64,000 bases of DNA from Clostridia bacterium. GTDB lineage: Bacteria > Bacillota > Clostridia > Christensenellales > Aristaeellaceae. The notes under the pieces were generated by a model. The model was not told where the DNA came from. It made no database searches and saw only the letters and a list, made by a program, of their open reading frames with translations. Position numbers and translations under genes: made by a program. Location of the stretch: NCBI GenBank assembly GCA_017447185.1, contig JAFSOC010000018.1, positions 1 to 64,000 on the forward strand, written 5' to 3'. Shown here piece after piece: positions 32,756 through 40,542 of this stretch (the first letter of the stretch is position 1; the number at the start of each line of letters is the position of its first letter).

Positions 32756-34718
32756 ACAGCACCTTCAGGGTTTCGGATCCGCAGATGCCGTCCTGCTTCA
32801 GGCCGTTGGCTGCCTGGAAGGCCTTCACCGCTGCCGTGGTATTGTCGTCATAGTTTCCGGTCACCGCGTCCAGGAATCCGTAGTCCACCAGGCATTCCTG
32901 GATTTCCACCACGACGGCGCCCGTGGCGCCCGGGTAGACCGTGTCATACTGGTCGCCCGCCTGGGTGGCCGGGATCGCGTCGGAGGAATACAGCCGGTTC
33001 AGCGTGTTCTTTCCGGCGATGCCGTCCACCGGGGTCAGCTTGTTCTCAATCTGGAAGCTGCGCACCGCGTCGGACGTGGTCTGGCCGTAAATGCCGTCGA
33101 TCCTTCCGTCATAGTAGCCCAGCTCGTACAGCGTGTACTGCAGGTTCCGCACCGCCTCGCCCCGGTCGTCCGGACGCAGGGTGTTGTAGCTCATGCCCTT
33201 CGCGCTGGTGCCGTAGAGCTTGCGCTGGGTGGCGGGGCCGGCCTTGCCGTCCACCGTCAGGTTGTTGTTGGCCTGGAAGGCCATGACCGCGGCTTCCGTG
33301 TTGGTGCCGAATTTGCCGTCGGTGTAGCCCGGGGCATATCCCAGCTTCTCCAGCCGGTTCTGCAGCTTCTTTACGGCTTCGCCTTCGCTGCCGAATTCCA
33401 GGGTCTCATATCCGGTGCTGGCGATGTCCTTGGTATCCCGTCCGCCGGAGTTCTTGTTGATGTCCGCCGCGTTGCCGCTGGCCTTGTTGGCGTTGCTGGA
33501 GTAGAGCTTGCTCTGAGTCGCCACGCCGGCTTTGCCGTCCGCGGTCAGGTTGTTGTTCTTCTGGAAGGCGATCACCGCCGCTTCCGTGGCTACGCCGAAT
33601 TTTCCGTCGGCCGTACCTGCCAGGTACCCCAGGTCCTTCAGCCGCTTCTGCAGCTTTGTGACCGCAGCGCCCTCGCTGCCGAATTCCAGGGTCTCCGCGC
33701 TGTTGGTGGCTGCGGGGCTCTTGCTCCGGGCGGCGTTGCTGGAGTACAGCGCCCGCAGGGTGTCTGGTCCGGCGATGCCGTCGGTCCACAGGCCCTTGGT
33801 CTTCTCCTGGAAGGCGCGCACGGCCGCTTCCGTGGCTCCGTCAAACTCGCCCGTGACCTTGCCGCCCAGCCAGCCCAGCTCGATCAGCCGGCGCTGCAGG
33901 GTTTCCACCTTCTTGCCGCTGGAGCCCAGCCGCAGGTAGTAATCCTTCTGCAGGTTCGGGGTAGCCGTGGGCTTCGGGGTGTTGGTCACCTTGGTAGTGG
34001 GCTTTGCGGTGACTTTCGTTCCGTCCGCGTTCACGCCCGCCTGCTTCGCGGTCTTGGCGTTCTTGTCGTTCAGCTTTTTCAGCGTCATCTCTCCGACCTT
34101 GCCGTCGGCGGAGAGGCCGTTGGCCTTCTGGAAGGCGCGCACCGCTTTGTCCGTGGCTTCGCCGAAGTCACCGTCGATGGCTCCGTTGTAGTAGCCCAGC
34201 TCCTTCAGTCGCCGCTGCACGGTCCGCACGGATTCGCCCTGGAAGCCCAGGCGCATGCTCTGGGGCGTGGGCGAGGGAGTCGCCGGCGCAGGCGTAGTGG
34301 GCACCGCGACCGTGGGAGATCCGGTGATGACCTGGATCGTGTTCTCCGCGCCGGGTACCGGCGTGTTGTTGTTGAACACGATGGTTCCGCCCGTGGGCAC
34401 AGGGGTGGGCGTCGCGCCGTTGCCGCCTCCGTTCCAGTCGTTCCATCCGGCGTTGCTGCCGCTCTGCGGCGTGGGCGTAGCCGTGGGCTGGCTCGGGAAG
34501 ATCTGCTGGCCCTGGTTCGTGGCAGGCGTCTCCACGACAACCGTGTCCGGCGTCATGGTGACCGTCGCCGTGGGCTGCAGGGTCAGGAACGGCAGGTTAT
34601 TCCCTTCGTTCGTCGTGCCCGCGTTGTTCGTGTCGTCCGGCGCCACATAGCAGCCCGTCAGAATCAGGCACAAAGCCAGGGCACCAGCCAAAGCGATCCA
34701 CTTTCCGTTACGTTTCAT
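32745..34718 (-). CDS. Lipoprotein with six peptidoglycan-binding modules
   Basis: ATG 34718 after GGAGGAAA gives 657 residues. The signal peptide ends with lipobox LTGC (Cys about 15). A Thr/Asn/Pro-rich region (about 20-150) precedes six PG_binding_1 modules of about 65 residues, each with a GYxxGxxDGxxG and VxAFQxxNxLxxDG pattern. Modules 3 and 4 are very similar, suggesting recent duplication. No catalytic domain is present, so it is likely a wall-spanning scaffold or tether. It lies between the barnase-like and caspase-like genes. Confidence 0.9.
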   Translation of the reverse strand: MKRNGKWIALAGALALCLILTGCYVAPDDTNNAGTTNEGNNLPFLTLQPTATVTMTPDTVVVETPATNQGQQIFPSQPTATPTPQSGSNAGWNDWNGGGNGATPTPVPTGGTIVFNNNTPVPGAENTIQVITGSPTVAVPTTPAPATPSPTPQSMRLGFQGESVRTVQRRLKELGYYNGAIDGDFGEATDKAVRAFQKANGLSADGKVGEMTLKKLNDKNAKTAKQAGVNADGTKVTAKPTTKVTNTPKPTATPNLQKDYYLRLGSSGKKVETLQRRLIELGWLGGKVTGEFDGATEAAVRAFQEKTKGLWTDGIAGPDTLRALYSSNAARSKSPAATNSAETLEFGSEGAAVTKLQKRLKDLGYLAGTADGKFGVATEAAVIAFQKNNNLTADGKAGVATQSKLYSSNANKASGNAADINKNSGGRDTKDIASTGYETLEFGSEGEAVKKLQNRLEKLGYAPGYTDGKFGTNTEAAVMAFQANNNLTVDGKAGPATQRKLYGTSAKGMSYNTLRPDDRGEAVRNLQYTLYELGYYDGRIDGIYGQTTSDAVRSFQIENKLTPVDGIAGKNTLNRLYSSDAIPATQAGDQYDTVYPGATGAVVVEIQECLVDYGFLDAVTGNYDDNTTAAVKAFQAANGLKQDGICGSETLKVLFGY

Positions 34719-34757
34719 ACTCCGTTTCCTCCTTCCCTCCAAGAGGGAACTCTAGGT

Positions 34758-35240
34758 TCATTGATTAGACGGAAAAAGCTCGATAAAAGTTTCATAATGA
34801 TCGGACGTGAACCAGACATGTCCGTCATTGGAATAAACGATCCGGTCATCTCCGCGCTTCCCGCCGGTGTAGTTGGCGTCGCACTCCCGGTACACCCGGC
34901 CCTTCACCTTGGGAAGCTTTTTCTCGTAGTTCGAGAACACGGAACCCCCGATGCTCTTCCCCGGAGCATATGCATACAGGTCTCCGCCTCTCCACCCCAG
35001 GGCCTGCGCCTCCTTCTTCGTAATGAAGTTCGGAGGCAGCTCCCCATGAGCGAAAATGTAATCCGCAATCTCCTGGGGATCCGTAATGGCGGTCTCCGCC
35101 GCATCAGGCGCCGCGGTGGTAACCGCAAAGGCTTCCGTAGCCTTTGCAGCCTCCTTCACCGCCTGAATCTTCCCGCACCCGGTAAGTAAAAGCAGCACCG
35201 CCAAGAGCAAAGCGGTAATAGCTGCAACTCGTTTCCTCAT
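34758..35240 (-). CDS. Barnase-like extracellular ribonuclease, lipoprotein
   Basis: ATG 35240 after AAGGG gives 160 residues. The signal peptide ends LLLLTGC with Cys22 as lipid site. Residues 54-155 match barnase closely: LPPNFITKKEAQALGW, YAPGKSIGGSVFSNYE, YRECDANYTGGKRGDDRIVY, TSDHYETF. All three catalytic residues are kept: Glu119, Arg133 and His148 (barnase Glu73, Arg87, His102). It should cut RNA at guanines outside the cell. Barnase producers need the inhibitor barstar, yet none is visible in this window. It is 39 bp upstream of the six-module lipoprotein gene. Confidence 0.9.
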   Translation of the reverse strand: MRKRVAAITALLLAVLLLLTGCGKIQAVKEAAKATEAFAVTTAAPDAAETAITDPQEIADYIFAHGELPPNFITKKEAQALGWRGGDLYAYAPGKSIGGSVFSNYEKKLPKVKGRVYRECDANYTGGKRGDDRIVYSNDGHVWFTSDHYETFIELFPSNQ

Positions 35241-35266
35241 CAATACCCTTTCCTAGTACTTCACGC

Positions 35267-35294
35267 TGTCATCCCGACCAACGTGGAGGGATCT
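35267..35294 (+). repeat. TGTCA-ATCYC family repeat, copy 4
   Basis: TGTCATCCCGACCAACG then TGGAGGGATCTC; ATCCC pairs with GGGAT. It fills the 58 bp between rlmH and the barnase-like gene. Confidence 0.75.
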
Positions 35295-35298
35295 CAGA

Positions 35299-35775
35299 TC
35301 ACTTATGATACCTGCCCCCGGAAAGAATCATCTCGCTGCGATACAGCTGCTCCAGCAGCATCACCCGTGCCAGCTGGTGCGGAAACGTCATTTTGCTCAT
35401 CGACATCTCCTCATCCGCCCGCTCCAGCACATTCTTCCCGAGTCCCAGGCTCCCCCCGATCACAAACACGATCCTTCCGGCTCCGTTTGCCCGCAGCTCC
35501 TGCAGATGCTTTGCCAGCGCCGGGGAATCCGTTTGCTTTCCGGGAATCGTCAGGGCGATCACGTGATCCCCCGGTTTGATCCGGCTGAGGATCGCCTCCC
35601 CTTCCTTCGTCTTCACCTGCTCCTCCAGGGCGGCGCTTCCGCCGCCCTCCGGCAGGTCGGGGAGTTCAATCTCCTCATACTTCCCGAACCGGCTCAGCCG
35701 CTTCAGGTATTCATCCGCCATTTCCCGGTAGGGTTTCTCTTTCAGCTTTCCGACGCTCAGGATGATGGTGCTCAT
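35299..35775 (-). CDS. rlmH: 23S rRNA pseudouridine-1915 N3-methyltransferase RlmH
   Basis: The 158-residue SPOUT enzyme contains the knotted SAM-binding C-terminus: RIVFVIGGSLGLGKNVLERA, MTFPHQLARVMLLEQLYRS and the terminal GGRYHK. Length and ends match RlmH. It methylates the pseudouridine made by RluD-type enzymes, and an RluD homologue is also in this window. It overlaps the regulator gene upstream by four bases. Confidence 0.94.
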   Translation of the reverse strand: MSTIILSVGKLKEKPYREMADEYLKRLSRFGKYEEIELPDLPEGGGSAALEEQVKTKEGEAILSRIKPGDHVIALTIPGKQTDSPALAKHLQELRANGAGRIVFVIGGSLGLGKNVLERADEEMSMSKMTFPHQLARVMLLEQLYRSEMILSGGRYHK

Positions 35776-36860
35776 CTGTTTTTCGCCGGCAGGCTGTCCC
35801 GGTCAATCAGCGTCCAGGCCATGGACACGCTCTCTTCCTTTTCCCCAGCGATCATCCTAAGGATTTTCCTGGCTGCCAGGGCGCCGAAGGCGTCCTTCGG
35901 ATGGCCCAGGGTGGTGAGGGCCGGCTGGAGCATTCCCGAGAAGGTGGCGTTGTCGAATCCCACGATTCCCAGGTCATCCGGGATCCGGATGCCCTTCTCC
36001 TGGAGCCTGGACATGAACTGCGCCGCAAAGATGTCGTTATAGCAGATGAGGCAGTCCGCCCCGTGCTGCTTGAGCACCTCCAGCAATACCCGTCCCTTGG
36101 GGGAATCCACCAGGTCGTTCCGCTCCTCTGTGGTAAAGCAGAGCAGCCGCTCCTCCGGCACTTCCAATCCTCTTCCCCGAATCTCGTCCAGGAATCCGTT
36201 CAGCCGCTCGCTGCCCTGCAGGTCGTCCGTCTTGAACAGTCCCGCCGGTTTCGTATATCCCCGGTCCAGGGCAGTCTTTGCCGCCAGGCGCCCGCCGCCG
36301 TAGTCGTCCATGACCACGTGGGGGATCTGTTCCATGCCCGGGTAGTATCCGTTCACCATGAGCACCGGGATGTTCCGCTGGGCGAACCGGTCCAGCAGGT
36401 CGTGGTTCGGTGTTTCCTTCGCCGTGCGGCTGCCTTCCATGATCAGGCCGTCCACCGGCTCCTCCAGCATCCGCTCGAGGATGTTCCGCTCTGTCCGCAC
36501 GTCATTGTACATGGCATTCAGGGACAGCACCGCGCCGTTCTCATTCAGCACGGATTCCATGCCCTGGGCGATGGAGGGGAAGATGTAGTCCGTAATAAAC
36601 GTGGTAATAACCCCGACGTGGATGATGCCCTGCCGCCGCCGCGGTCCGTGCCGCACATAGGTACCGCTGCCGCGCCGCCGGTCCACCAGGCCGTCGTCCT
36701 CCAGCAGGGAAATCGCCTGGCGGATCGTCTGCCGGGAGACATCAAAGCGCAGCCGGAGCTCTTCCTCCGTCATCAGCGTCTGTCCGTCCCGGAAAACCCC
36801 CTCCGCGATCTCCCGCCGTAAGGTATCCGCTACCTGCAGATACTTCGGCTGTTCAGCCAT
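35772..36860 (-). CDS. AraR-like regulator: GntR winged helix plus LacI-type sugar-binding domain
   Basis: ATG 36860 is preferred (AAGGG before it), giving 362 residues. The N-terminal GntR winged helix (about 3-70) shows VSRQTIRQAISLLEDDGLVD. A periplasmic-binding-protein-like domain (about 78-355) carries the LacI family pattern MDDYGGGRLAAK, GIRIPDDLGIVGFDN and LTTLGHPKDAFG. This domain pair is that of B. subtilis AraR. The sugar sensed is unknown because no catabolic genes lie beside it. An AraR-like half-palindrome precedes its promoter, suggesting autoregulation. Confidence 0.88.
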   Translation of the reverse strand: MAEQPKYLQVADTLRREIAEGVFRDGQTLMTEEELRLRFDVSRQTIRQAISLLEDDGLVDRRRGSGTYVRHGPRRRQGIIHVGVITTFITDYIFPSIAQGMESVLNENGAVLSLNAMYNDVRTERNILERMLEEPVDGLIMEGSRTAKETPNHDLLDRFAQRNIPVLMVNGYYPGMEQIPHVVMDDYGGGRLAAKTALDRGYTKPAGLFKTDDLQGSERLNGFLDEIRGRGLEVPEERLLCFTTEERNDLVDSPKGRVLLEVLKQHGADCLICYNDIFAAQFMSRLQEKGIRIPDDLGIVGFDNATFSGMLQPALTTLGHPKDAFGALAARKILRMIAGEKEESVSMAWTLIDRDSLPAKNR

Positions 36861-36894
36861 GGCAAACACATCCCTTCTTAGCGAGGTTGTCCCC

Positions 36895-36951
36895 ATTGTA
36901 ACAGACAAATAATCCTTTTTCAATAGAAAGACCCAAAAAGTACGAACAAAT
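36895..36951 (-). promoter_or_regulatory. Sigma-A promoter and AraR-like operator of the regulator gene
   Basis: Minus strand: TTGAAA (36918-36923), 17 bp, TACAAT (36895-36900). Just upstream (36935-36951) is ATTTGTTCGTACTTTTT, which resembles the known AraR box ATTTGTACGTACAAAT in its left half and centre. Confidence 0.7.
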
Positions 36952-37013
36952 AAAGACCTATCGTCCTAAGCAACAAATCTTCTGCTGTAAGAATAAATCC
37001 AACGCGTCTAGTG

Positions 37014-37043
37014 TGTCATTCCGACCGCAGTGGAGGAATCCCC
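37014..37043 (+). repeat. TGTCA-ATCYC family repeat, copy 5
   Basis: TGTCATTCCGACCGCAG then TGGAGGAATCCCC; the stem is ATTCC/GGAAT, a two-sided change from ATCCC/GGGAT. It lies just after the SpoU methylase gene. Confidence 0.8.
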
Positions 37044-37070
37044 CTGCGTTCCCGCTGCAGGATAGCAAGC

Positions 37071-37793
37071 TCAACCAGGATTCCTTGTAAAATAATATAT
37101 CCCTATCCCAGCAGCAATAGCCAGGTTCAGCGAGTCCACCTTATCATTACTCTCAATTCTAACCGGTTGTCCAAAAGTAGCAAACTCCTTAGGAAGCCCA
37201 CTTCCCTCATTCCCAAAAACCAGCGAGTAAACCTCCGGCACTTCCTTAATTGTTCCCATAGGCACAGAAGCATCCAGCATAAAAGGATACATCTGCCTGT
37301 CATATTCCTTCATATACTCATCAAAGTCATCATATACCTTAACCCTTAACTGAAACAGACTCCCCATACTTGCCCGTACCGTCCGTGGATCAAAAACATC
37401 CACACAAGGCCTGATCAACGCCACATCCGATATCCCTAACCCCAGCGCCGTCCTCAAAATCGTCCCCACATTCCCGCTGTCCCCCGGATGATGCAGCACC
37501 ACATGCGGCTTCCCCGCATCCAGCGCATCCGAAAACTTCCCAAACACCGCCGCAGCATAGCAGTTCTCTTTCCCGCTGATGCGTGCCAGTGCCCGGTCCG
37601 CTTCCTCCACCCGGATGTGATGCTCCTCCGCCAGGGCAATCAGTTTCCCGACCCCTTCCCGTCCGGCAGCAGCGGAATGCACCAGTACCCGCCGTACGAT
37701 GGAAGGCCGCGAAAGCAAACACTCCATGGAGGGAAAAATCCCCGGAGCATAACTGTAATCCAACTCAGCCTTATAAGGCTCCAATGACGGCAT
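37071..37793 (-). CDS. TrmH/SpoU family RNA 2'-O-methyltransferase
   Basis: ATG 37793 (GGAGGAATAAA before it) gives 240 residues and is two bases after the stop of the NusG-like gene; the longer frame overlaps that gene. The SpoU SPOUT domain is clear: LHHPGDSGNVGTILRTALG, LVFGNEGSGLP, and SLNLAIAAGIGIYYF at the end. It adds 2'-O-methyl groups to tRNA or rRNA; the target cannot be told. It is coupled to the NusG paralogue. Confidence 0.88.
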   Translation of the reverse strand: MPSLEPYKAELDYSYAPGIFPSMECLLSRPSIVRRVLVHSAAAGREGVGKLIALAEEHHIRVEEADRALARISGKENCYAAAVFGKFSDALDAGKPHVVLHHPGDSGNVGTILRTALGLGISDVALIRPCVDVFDPRTVRASMGSLFQLRVKVYDDFDEYMKEYDRQMYPFMLDASVPMGTIKEVPEVYSLVFGNEGSGLPKEFATFGQPVRIESNDKVDSLNLAIAAGIGIYYFTRNPG

Positions 37794-37794
37794 T

Positions 37795-38298
37795 TTATTC
37801 CTCCACCTTCCGAACGTCCTCCACCGCCACCCATGCATGGCAGTCATTCCCCTCAAACTTGAAGTCCACCCTGGCCCGCTCCTTGCGGTAGTCAATCTTC
37901 GTGACCACACCTTCACTGCCGGCAAACAGCGGATCTTCCATCCGGATCTTTTCACCGACCTTCACCATCCGCATGGCGCCGACCTTCCCGTCCTTCTCCA
38001 GCAGCCCCAGTGCAAACTCCCGGTCCGGCCCTTCCAGCTCATATCCGGTCTCTGTCCGCCCGACCCGGCGGATCACCCCGTCGATCCCGGCGAACATTCC
38101 GTAGTCCACAATCCGTTCGTCATGGAAAATGAAAACATATCCGGGCAGAAGGTCCTTCTCCTGTGAAAGATTGACGCCCTTCACCCGCTGCCGTGAAAGC
38201 ACCTTGGGAGAGAAGGCCCGGTCCACCCCTTTGATCTCCAAAAGCTGGGCAATCCGGGAACATCGCTGCGTCCGGCAGAACAGGCAATAAACGAACAC
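37795..38298 (-). CDS. NusG paralogue (LoaP/RfaH-like), transcription elongation factor
   Basis: A GTG start at 38298 after GGGGAGGGG gives 167 residues. An NGN domain (1-110, with LLPGYVFIFHDERIVDYG and AGIDGVIRRVG) is followed by a KOW domain (about 118-165, VGEKIRMEDPLFAGSEG). Genomes carry a separate essential nusG near secE/rplK; this locus lacks those, so it is a specialised paralogue. LoaP-type paralogues in Firmicutes antiterminate long biosynthetic operons. A role on polysaccharide operons here is inference. Confidence 0.75.
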   Translation of the reverse strand: MFVYCLFCRTQRCSRIAQLLEIKGVDRAFSPKVLSRQRVKGVNLSQEKDLLPGYVFIFHDERIVDYGMFAGIDGVIRRVGRTETGYELEGPDREFALGLLEKDGKVGAMRMVKVGEKIRMEDPLFAGSEGVVTKIDYRKERARVDFKFEGNDCHAWVAVEDVRKVEE

Positions 38299-38323
38299 GT
38301 AACCCCTCCCCAAAAACCCAATT

Positions 38324-38483
38324 CTAACAACTAACAACTAACAACTAGGCAAAGTCGACCAGGCGGCGATCACGGGGCGCAGGCCACAGTGCGGCCTGCG
38401 TTGGATTCGTGTTCCTCCGTGGTCCCACGCAGGGTGGACCACAGGAACCGTCCCCGTGGTCCCGTCGCAAGCACTCGCAAGAA
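38324..38483. repeat. Composite intergenic element B
   Basis: It carries the same blocks as element A: AACAACTAACAACTAAC (38328-38344), a REP-like copy, a partial second arm (GTTCCTCCGTGG near 38411-38422) and GCAAGCACTCGCA (38467-38479). It begins at the stop codon of the nucleotidyltransferase gene. An additional GCAGGCC/GGCCTGC stem lies near 38381-38399. Confidence 0.65.
38439..38459 (+). repeat. REP-like palindrome, copy 4
   Basis: CCAC, AGGAACCGTCCCC, GTGG; with flanks the stem is a perfect seven base pairs, GGACCAC/GTGGTCC (38436-38462). Confidence 0.85.
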
Positions 38484-39191
38484 TCAGCACCGAATCGCCT
38501 GTCTCATAGCCGCCAGATCCTCCGGATTGTCTATCTCCCCACAAATCCGCATCCCAACATCCAACGGCACAATATTTGCCGCCCCATCCAACTCATTCAG
38601 CGCATTCTCCGCATAAACCTTCACATTCCCAGCTTCACAAAATTCAATGATTTTGTTAAGCCATAATTCCCAGCTATCCCTACTCAGATGATACAGCGGC
38701 TGCGCCGCGACAGCACATTCAAAAAACTCAATCCCAACCTTCTGCACAATCCCATCCACAACCACTGCCTTAAAATCCTTCTCCGGCAGCGGCACAGCAG
38801 ACGAAACCGCCATGCAGGATGCAGCACTCCCCATCAAATCCTTCAGCACCGATTCCTCAAAAACCAGATCCCCGTGCATCAGCAGGATCTCGTCCTCCAG
38901 TTCTTCCCTGGCGCAGTAAATCGAATAGATATAGTTTGTCTCCCGGGGAATCGGATTCCGCACATACGTAATCTTTACCGGCAGCTTCAGCCCGTCGCAG
39001 TATTCCCGTAAAACTTCCTCAAACACCCCGGTGGTCATGACGATCTCCGTCACACCCGCCTTGCACAGCATCTTCAGCTGCCGGGAGACAATCGTCTCCC
39101 CCGGTGCGATCTCCGTCATACACTTGGGATGGGTCTTGGTCAGTTCCCCCATCCGGGAACCCAGGCCGGAATTCAGAATCAGTGCTTTCAT
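38484..39191 (-). CDS. Sugar-phosphate/choline-phosphate nucleotidyltransferase-like protein
   Basis: The 235-residue protein starts MKALILNSGLGSRMGELT, the NTP-binding loop of the GT-A nucleotidyltransferase fold, with PKCMTEIAPGETIVSRQL and LLMHGDLVFEESVL (metal-binding Asp). The family includes glucose-1-phosphate thymidylyltransferases and LicC-type CTP:phosphocholine cytidylyltransferases; the short size favours the LicC/other small type. It overlaps gtrA by four bases, so it probably supplies an activated group for surface glycan modification. Substrate not determined. Confidence 0.78.
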   Translation of the reverse strand: MKALILNSGLGSRMGELTKTHPKCMTEIAPGETIVSRQLKMLCKAGVTEIVMTTGVFEEVLREYCDGLKLPVKITYVRNPIPRETNYIYSIYCAREELEDEILLMHGDLVFEESVLKDLMGSAASCMAVSSAVPLPEKDFKAVVVDGIVQKVGIEFFECAVAAQPLYHLSRDSWELWLNKIIEFCEAGNVKVYAENALNELDGAANIVPLDVGMRICGEIDNPEDLAAMRQAIRC

Positions 39192-39634
39192 GCCTTATCC
39201 TCTTCTTTGTTTCCCTTTGTCAGGATCTTCCGCTTCGTGAAGTAATTCCAGATCATGACCAGTATGGTGGCAATCACCTTGTTCAGTACATATAAGCTCA
39301 CTGTAAACGAGAAAACCGTAAACAGCACCGTTTCCTCGCCCCACATGATCCGGAACAGGAACATGAGCAGCTCATTCAGCAAAAGCCCAATGACGCTCGT
39401 CAGTAAAAATGCTGCCTGGTTCTTCCGGCTTTGGTCCCTGGCCCCGTCAAATACCCAGAAGACACAGATCAGGTAATTCACAATCACCGAAAGCAGGAAA
39501 GCAATGGGGGTGGCAATTAAAGTATCCAGCCCCAGCTTTTCCTTCAGGAGGATCAGCACCAGCAGCTCCACCACAAACCCGGCCACTCCCGCCACTGCGA
39601 ACCGGAGTACTTCCGAGATCCGTTTGCCGCGCAT
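39188..39634 (-). CDS. GtrA-like four-helix membrane protein
   Basis: ATG 39634 after GGAGGTGAG gives 148 residues. Four hydrophobic segments are visible (about 12-32, 40-58, 78-98, 108-130), with VFDGARDQSRKNQAAF between helices 2 and 3 as in GtrA. GtrA-like proteins are thought to move lipid-linked sugars across the membrane. It is the first gene of a two-gene unit. The longer upstream frame reads through a REP-like pair and is not used. Confidence 0.85.
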   Translation of the reverse strand: MRGKRISEVLRFAVAGVAGFVVELLVLILLKEKLGLDTLIATPIAFLLSVIVNYLICVFWVFDGARDQSRKNQAAFLLTSVIGLLLNELLMFLFRIMWGEETVLFTVFSFTVSLYVLNKVIATILVMIWNYFTKRKILTKGNKEEDKA

Positions 39635-39705
39635 GCCCTCACCTCCAGACTGTTGATTCATTCTATCCCCGACCACAAGCAATGTCAAACGAAGCCAAAA
39701 AAGGA

Positions 39706-39755
39706 CCATGGGGACGGTTCCTCTGGCCCAAGATCCATCGGAACCGTCCCCTTGG
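39706..39755. repeat. REP-like palindromes, copies 5 and 6 (inverted pair)
   Basis: Copy 5 on minus at 39706-39726 (CCAG, AGGAACCGTCCCC, ATGG) faces copy 6 on plus at 39735-39755 (CCAT, CGGAACCGTCCCC, TTGG) across eight bases. Together they can fold into one long hairpin with GGGGACGGTTCC pairing to GGAACCGTCCCC. This is the layout of a BIME-like unit. Confidence 0.85.
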
Positions 39756-39790
39756 AATAACGGTAGCAACCAGAAACCCCATATAAGTGA

Positions 39791-39830
39791 AACGGGACAA
39801 TCACAAAGCATGCGATTTGTCCCGTTTTTT
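39791..39830 (+). terminator. Plus-oriented rho-independent hairpin without a plus-strand gene
   Basis: AACGGGACAA pairs with TTGTCCCGTT around a 16-base loop, followed by T residues to 39830. On minus only three T follow, so the plus direction is favoured, yet the neighbouring genes (gtrA and hicB) are on minus. Confidence 0.5.
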
Positions 39831-39847
39831 ATAAGTATTCTATATAA

Positions 39848-40243
39848 TTAATCCGCCAAACGTACTTTTAGTGATTCTTGCAGAGTTTTTGAAAGAGAGA
39901 TATTTCTTTTCTCCGCTTCTTCCGCCATCCACTGAGGAATGGAAACTGTTTTTCGTACAGACTTATTGTCATGACGTTTTTGGTACGAATCAAGATCTGC
40001 TGTAATAACAACAGCCATCTCTCCTTCTTTTAACTGAAGAGCAGGAGAAGGGGCAGAGATTTCTTCTCCTACATATTCTGCGGCCAGTAAGTAGCTGCAC
40101 AGTGATTCTTCTGCTTCTCGCTGGATCTCACTAAGTTTTTTGCATTGGGCATGTGTTCCCGGCAGGTCTGGGAAATCTATCGCATACCAACCATTATTGG
40201 CTTTCACTACCCTTGCGAGGTAGGCCTCCTTATTATTTGCCAT
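39848..40243 (-). CDS. hicB: HicB-type antitoxin
   Basis: The 131-residue protein has the HicB partial RNase-H-like fold (YLARVVKANNGWYAIDFPDLPGTHAQC) and a C-terminal ribbon-helix-helix-like segment (RKTVSIPQWMAEEAEKRN). HicB neutralises HicA and represses the operon. It lies 57 bp downstream of hicA, in the usual order. It is much AT-richer than the core genes, fitting an acquired module. Confidence 0.88.
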   Translation of the reverse strand: MANNKEAYLARVVKANNGWYAIDFPDLPGTHAQCKKLSEIQREAEESLCSYLLAAEYVGEEISAPSPALQLKEGEMAVVITADLDSYQKRHDNKSVRKTVSIPQWMAEEAEKRNISLSKTLQESLKVRLAD

Positions 40244-40300
40244 GTTTTTCGCCCTTTCTACTTATCACATTATTATATTGTTTTGCATAATACAGTTATT

Positions 40301-40513
40301 TTATTTCTTCTTTTGCTTATTAATCCCTGCCTGTTTTAGTATAGCATTTGCAGTTTCTTCATTTATGTCTCTATGGCGCGGTATTTGGATTAGACCTCTG
40401 AGAGGTGGTTGGTCTTTGGGAACACCAGGCTTATACATAGTAGTATGGTCTCCTTCCCTAAGCCAATCATAACCAGAGTCTTTTAGTAACCTCAGAAGCT
40501 CGCGTCTTAGCAT
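40301..40513 (-). CDS. hicA: HicA-type mRNA interferase toxin
   Basis: ATG 40513 after AAAGGGGG gives 70 residues. The HicA double-stranded-RNA-binding-like fold shows LLKDSGYDWLREGDHTTMY, with the catalytic-type His in GDHTTMY, then GLIQIPRHRDINEETANAIL. HicA toxins cleave mRNA and tmRNA. It is paired with hicB just downstream and has a good promoter. The pair should form a working toxin-antitoxin unit. Confidence 0.88.
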   Translation of the reverse strand: MLRRELLRLLKDSGYDWLREGDHTTMYKPGVPKDQPPLRGLIQIPRHRDINEETANAILKQAGINKQKKK

Positions 40514-40542
40514 GCACATCCCCCTTTCTACTGTGCGGATCA

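Noticed and set aside
32436..35189. Plus-strand open frame of 917 codons over the PG-binding lipoprotein
   Set aside because: The repeated Val/Gly/Leu pattern is only the reverse of the six PG-binding modules.
36884..36900. GTTGTCCCCATTG, resembling part of the REP core
   Set aside because: Only TCCCCAT is shared; the sequence is part of a good promoter and has no palindrome.
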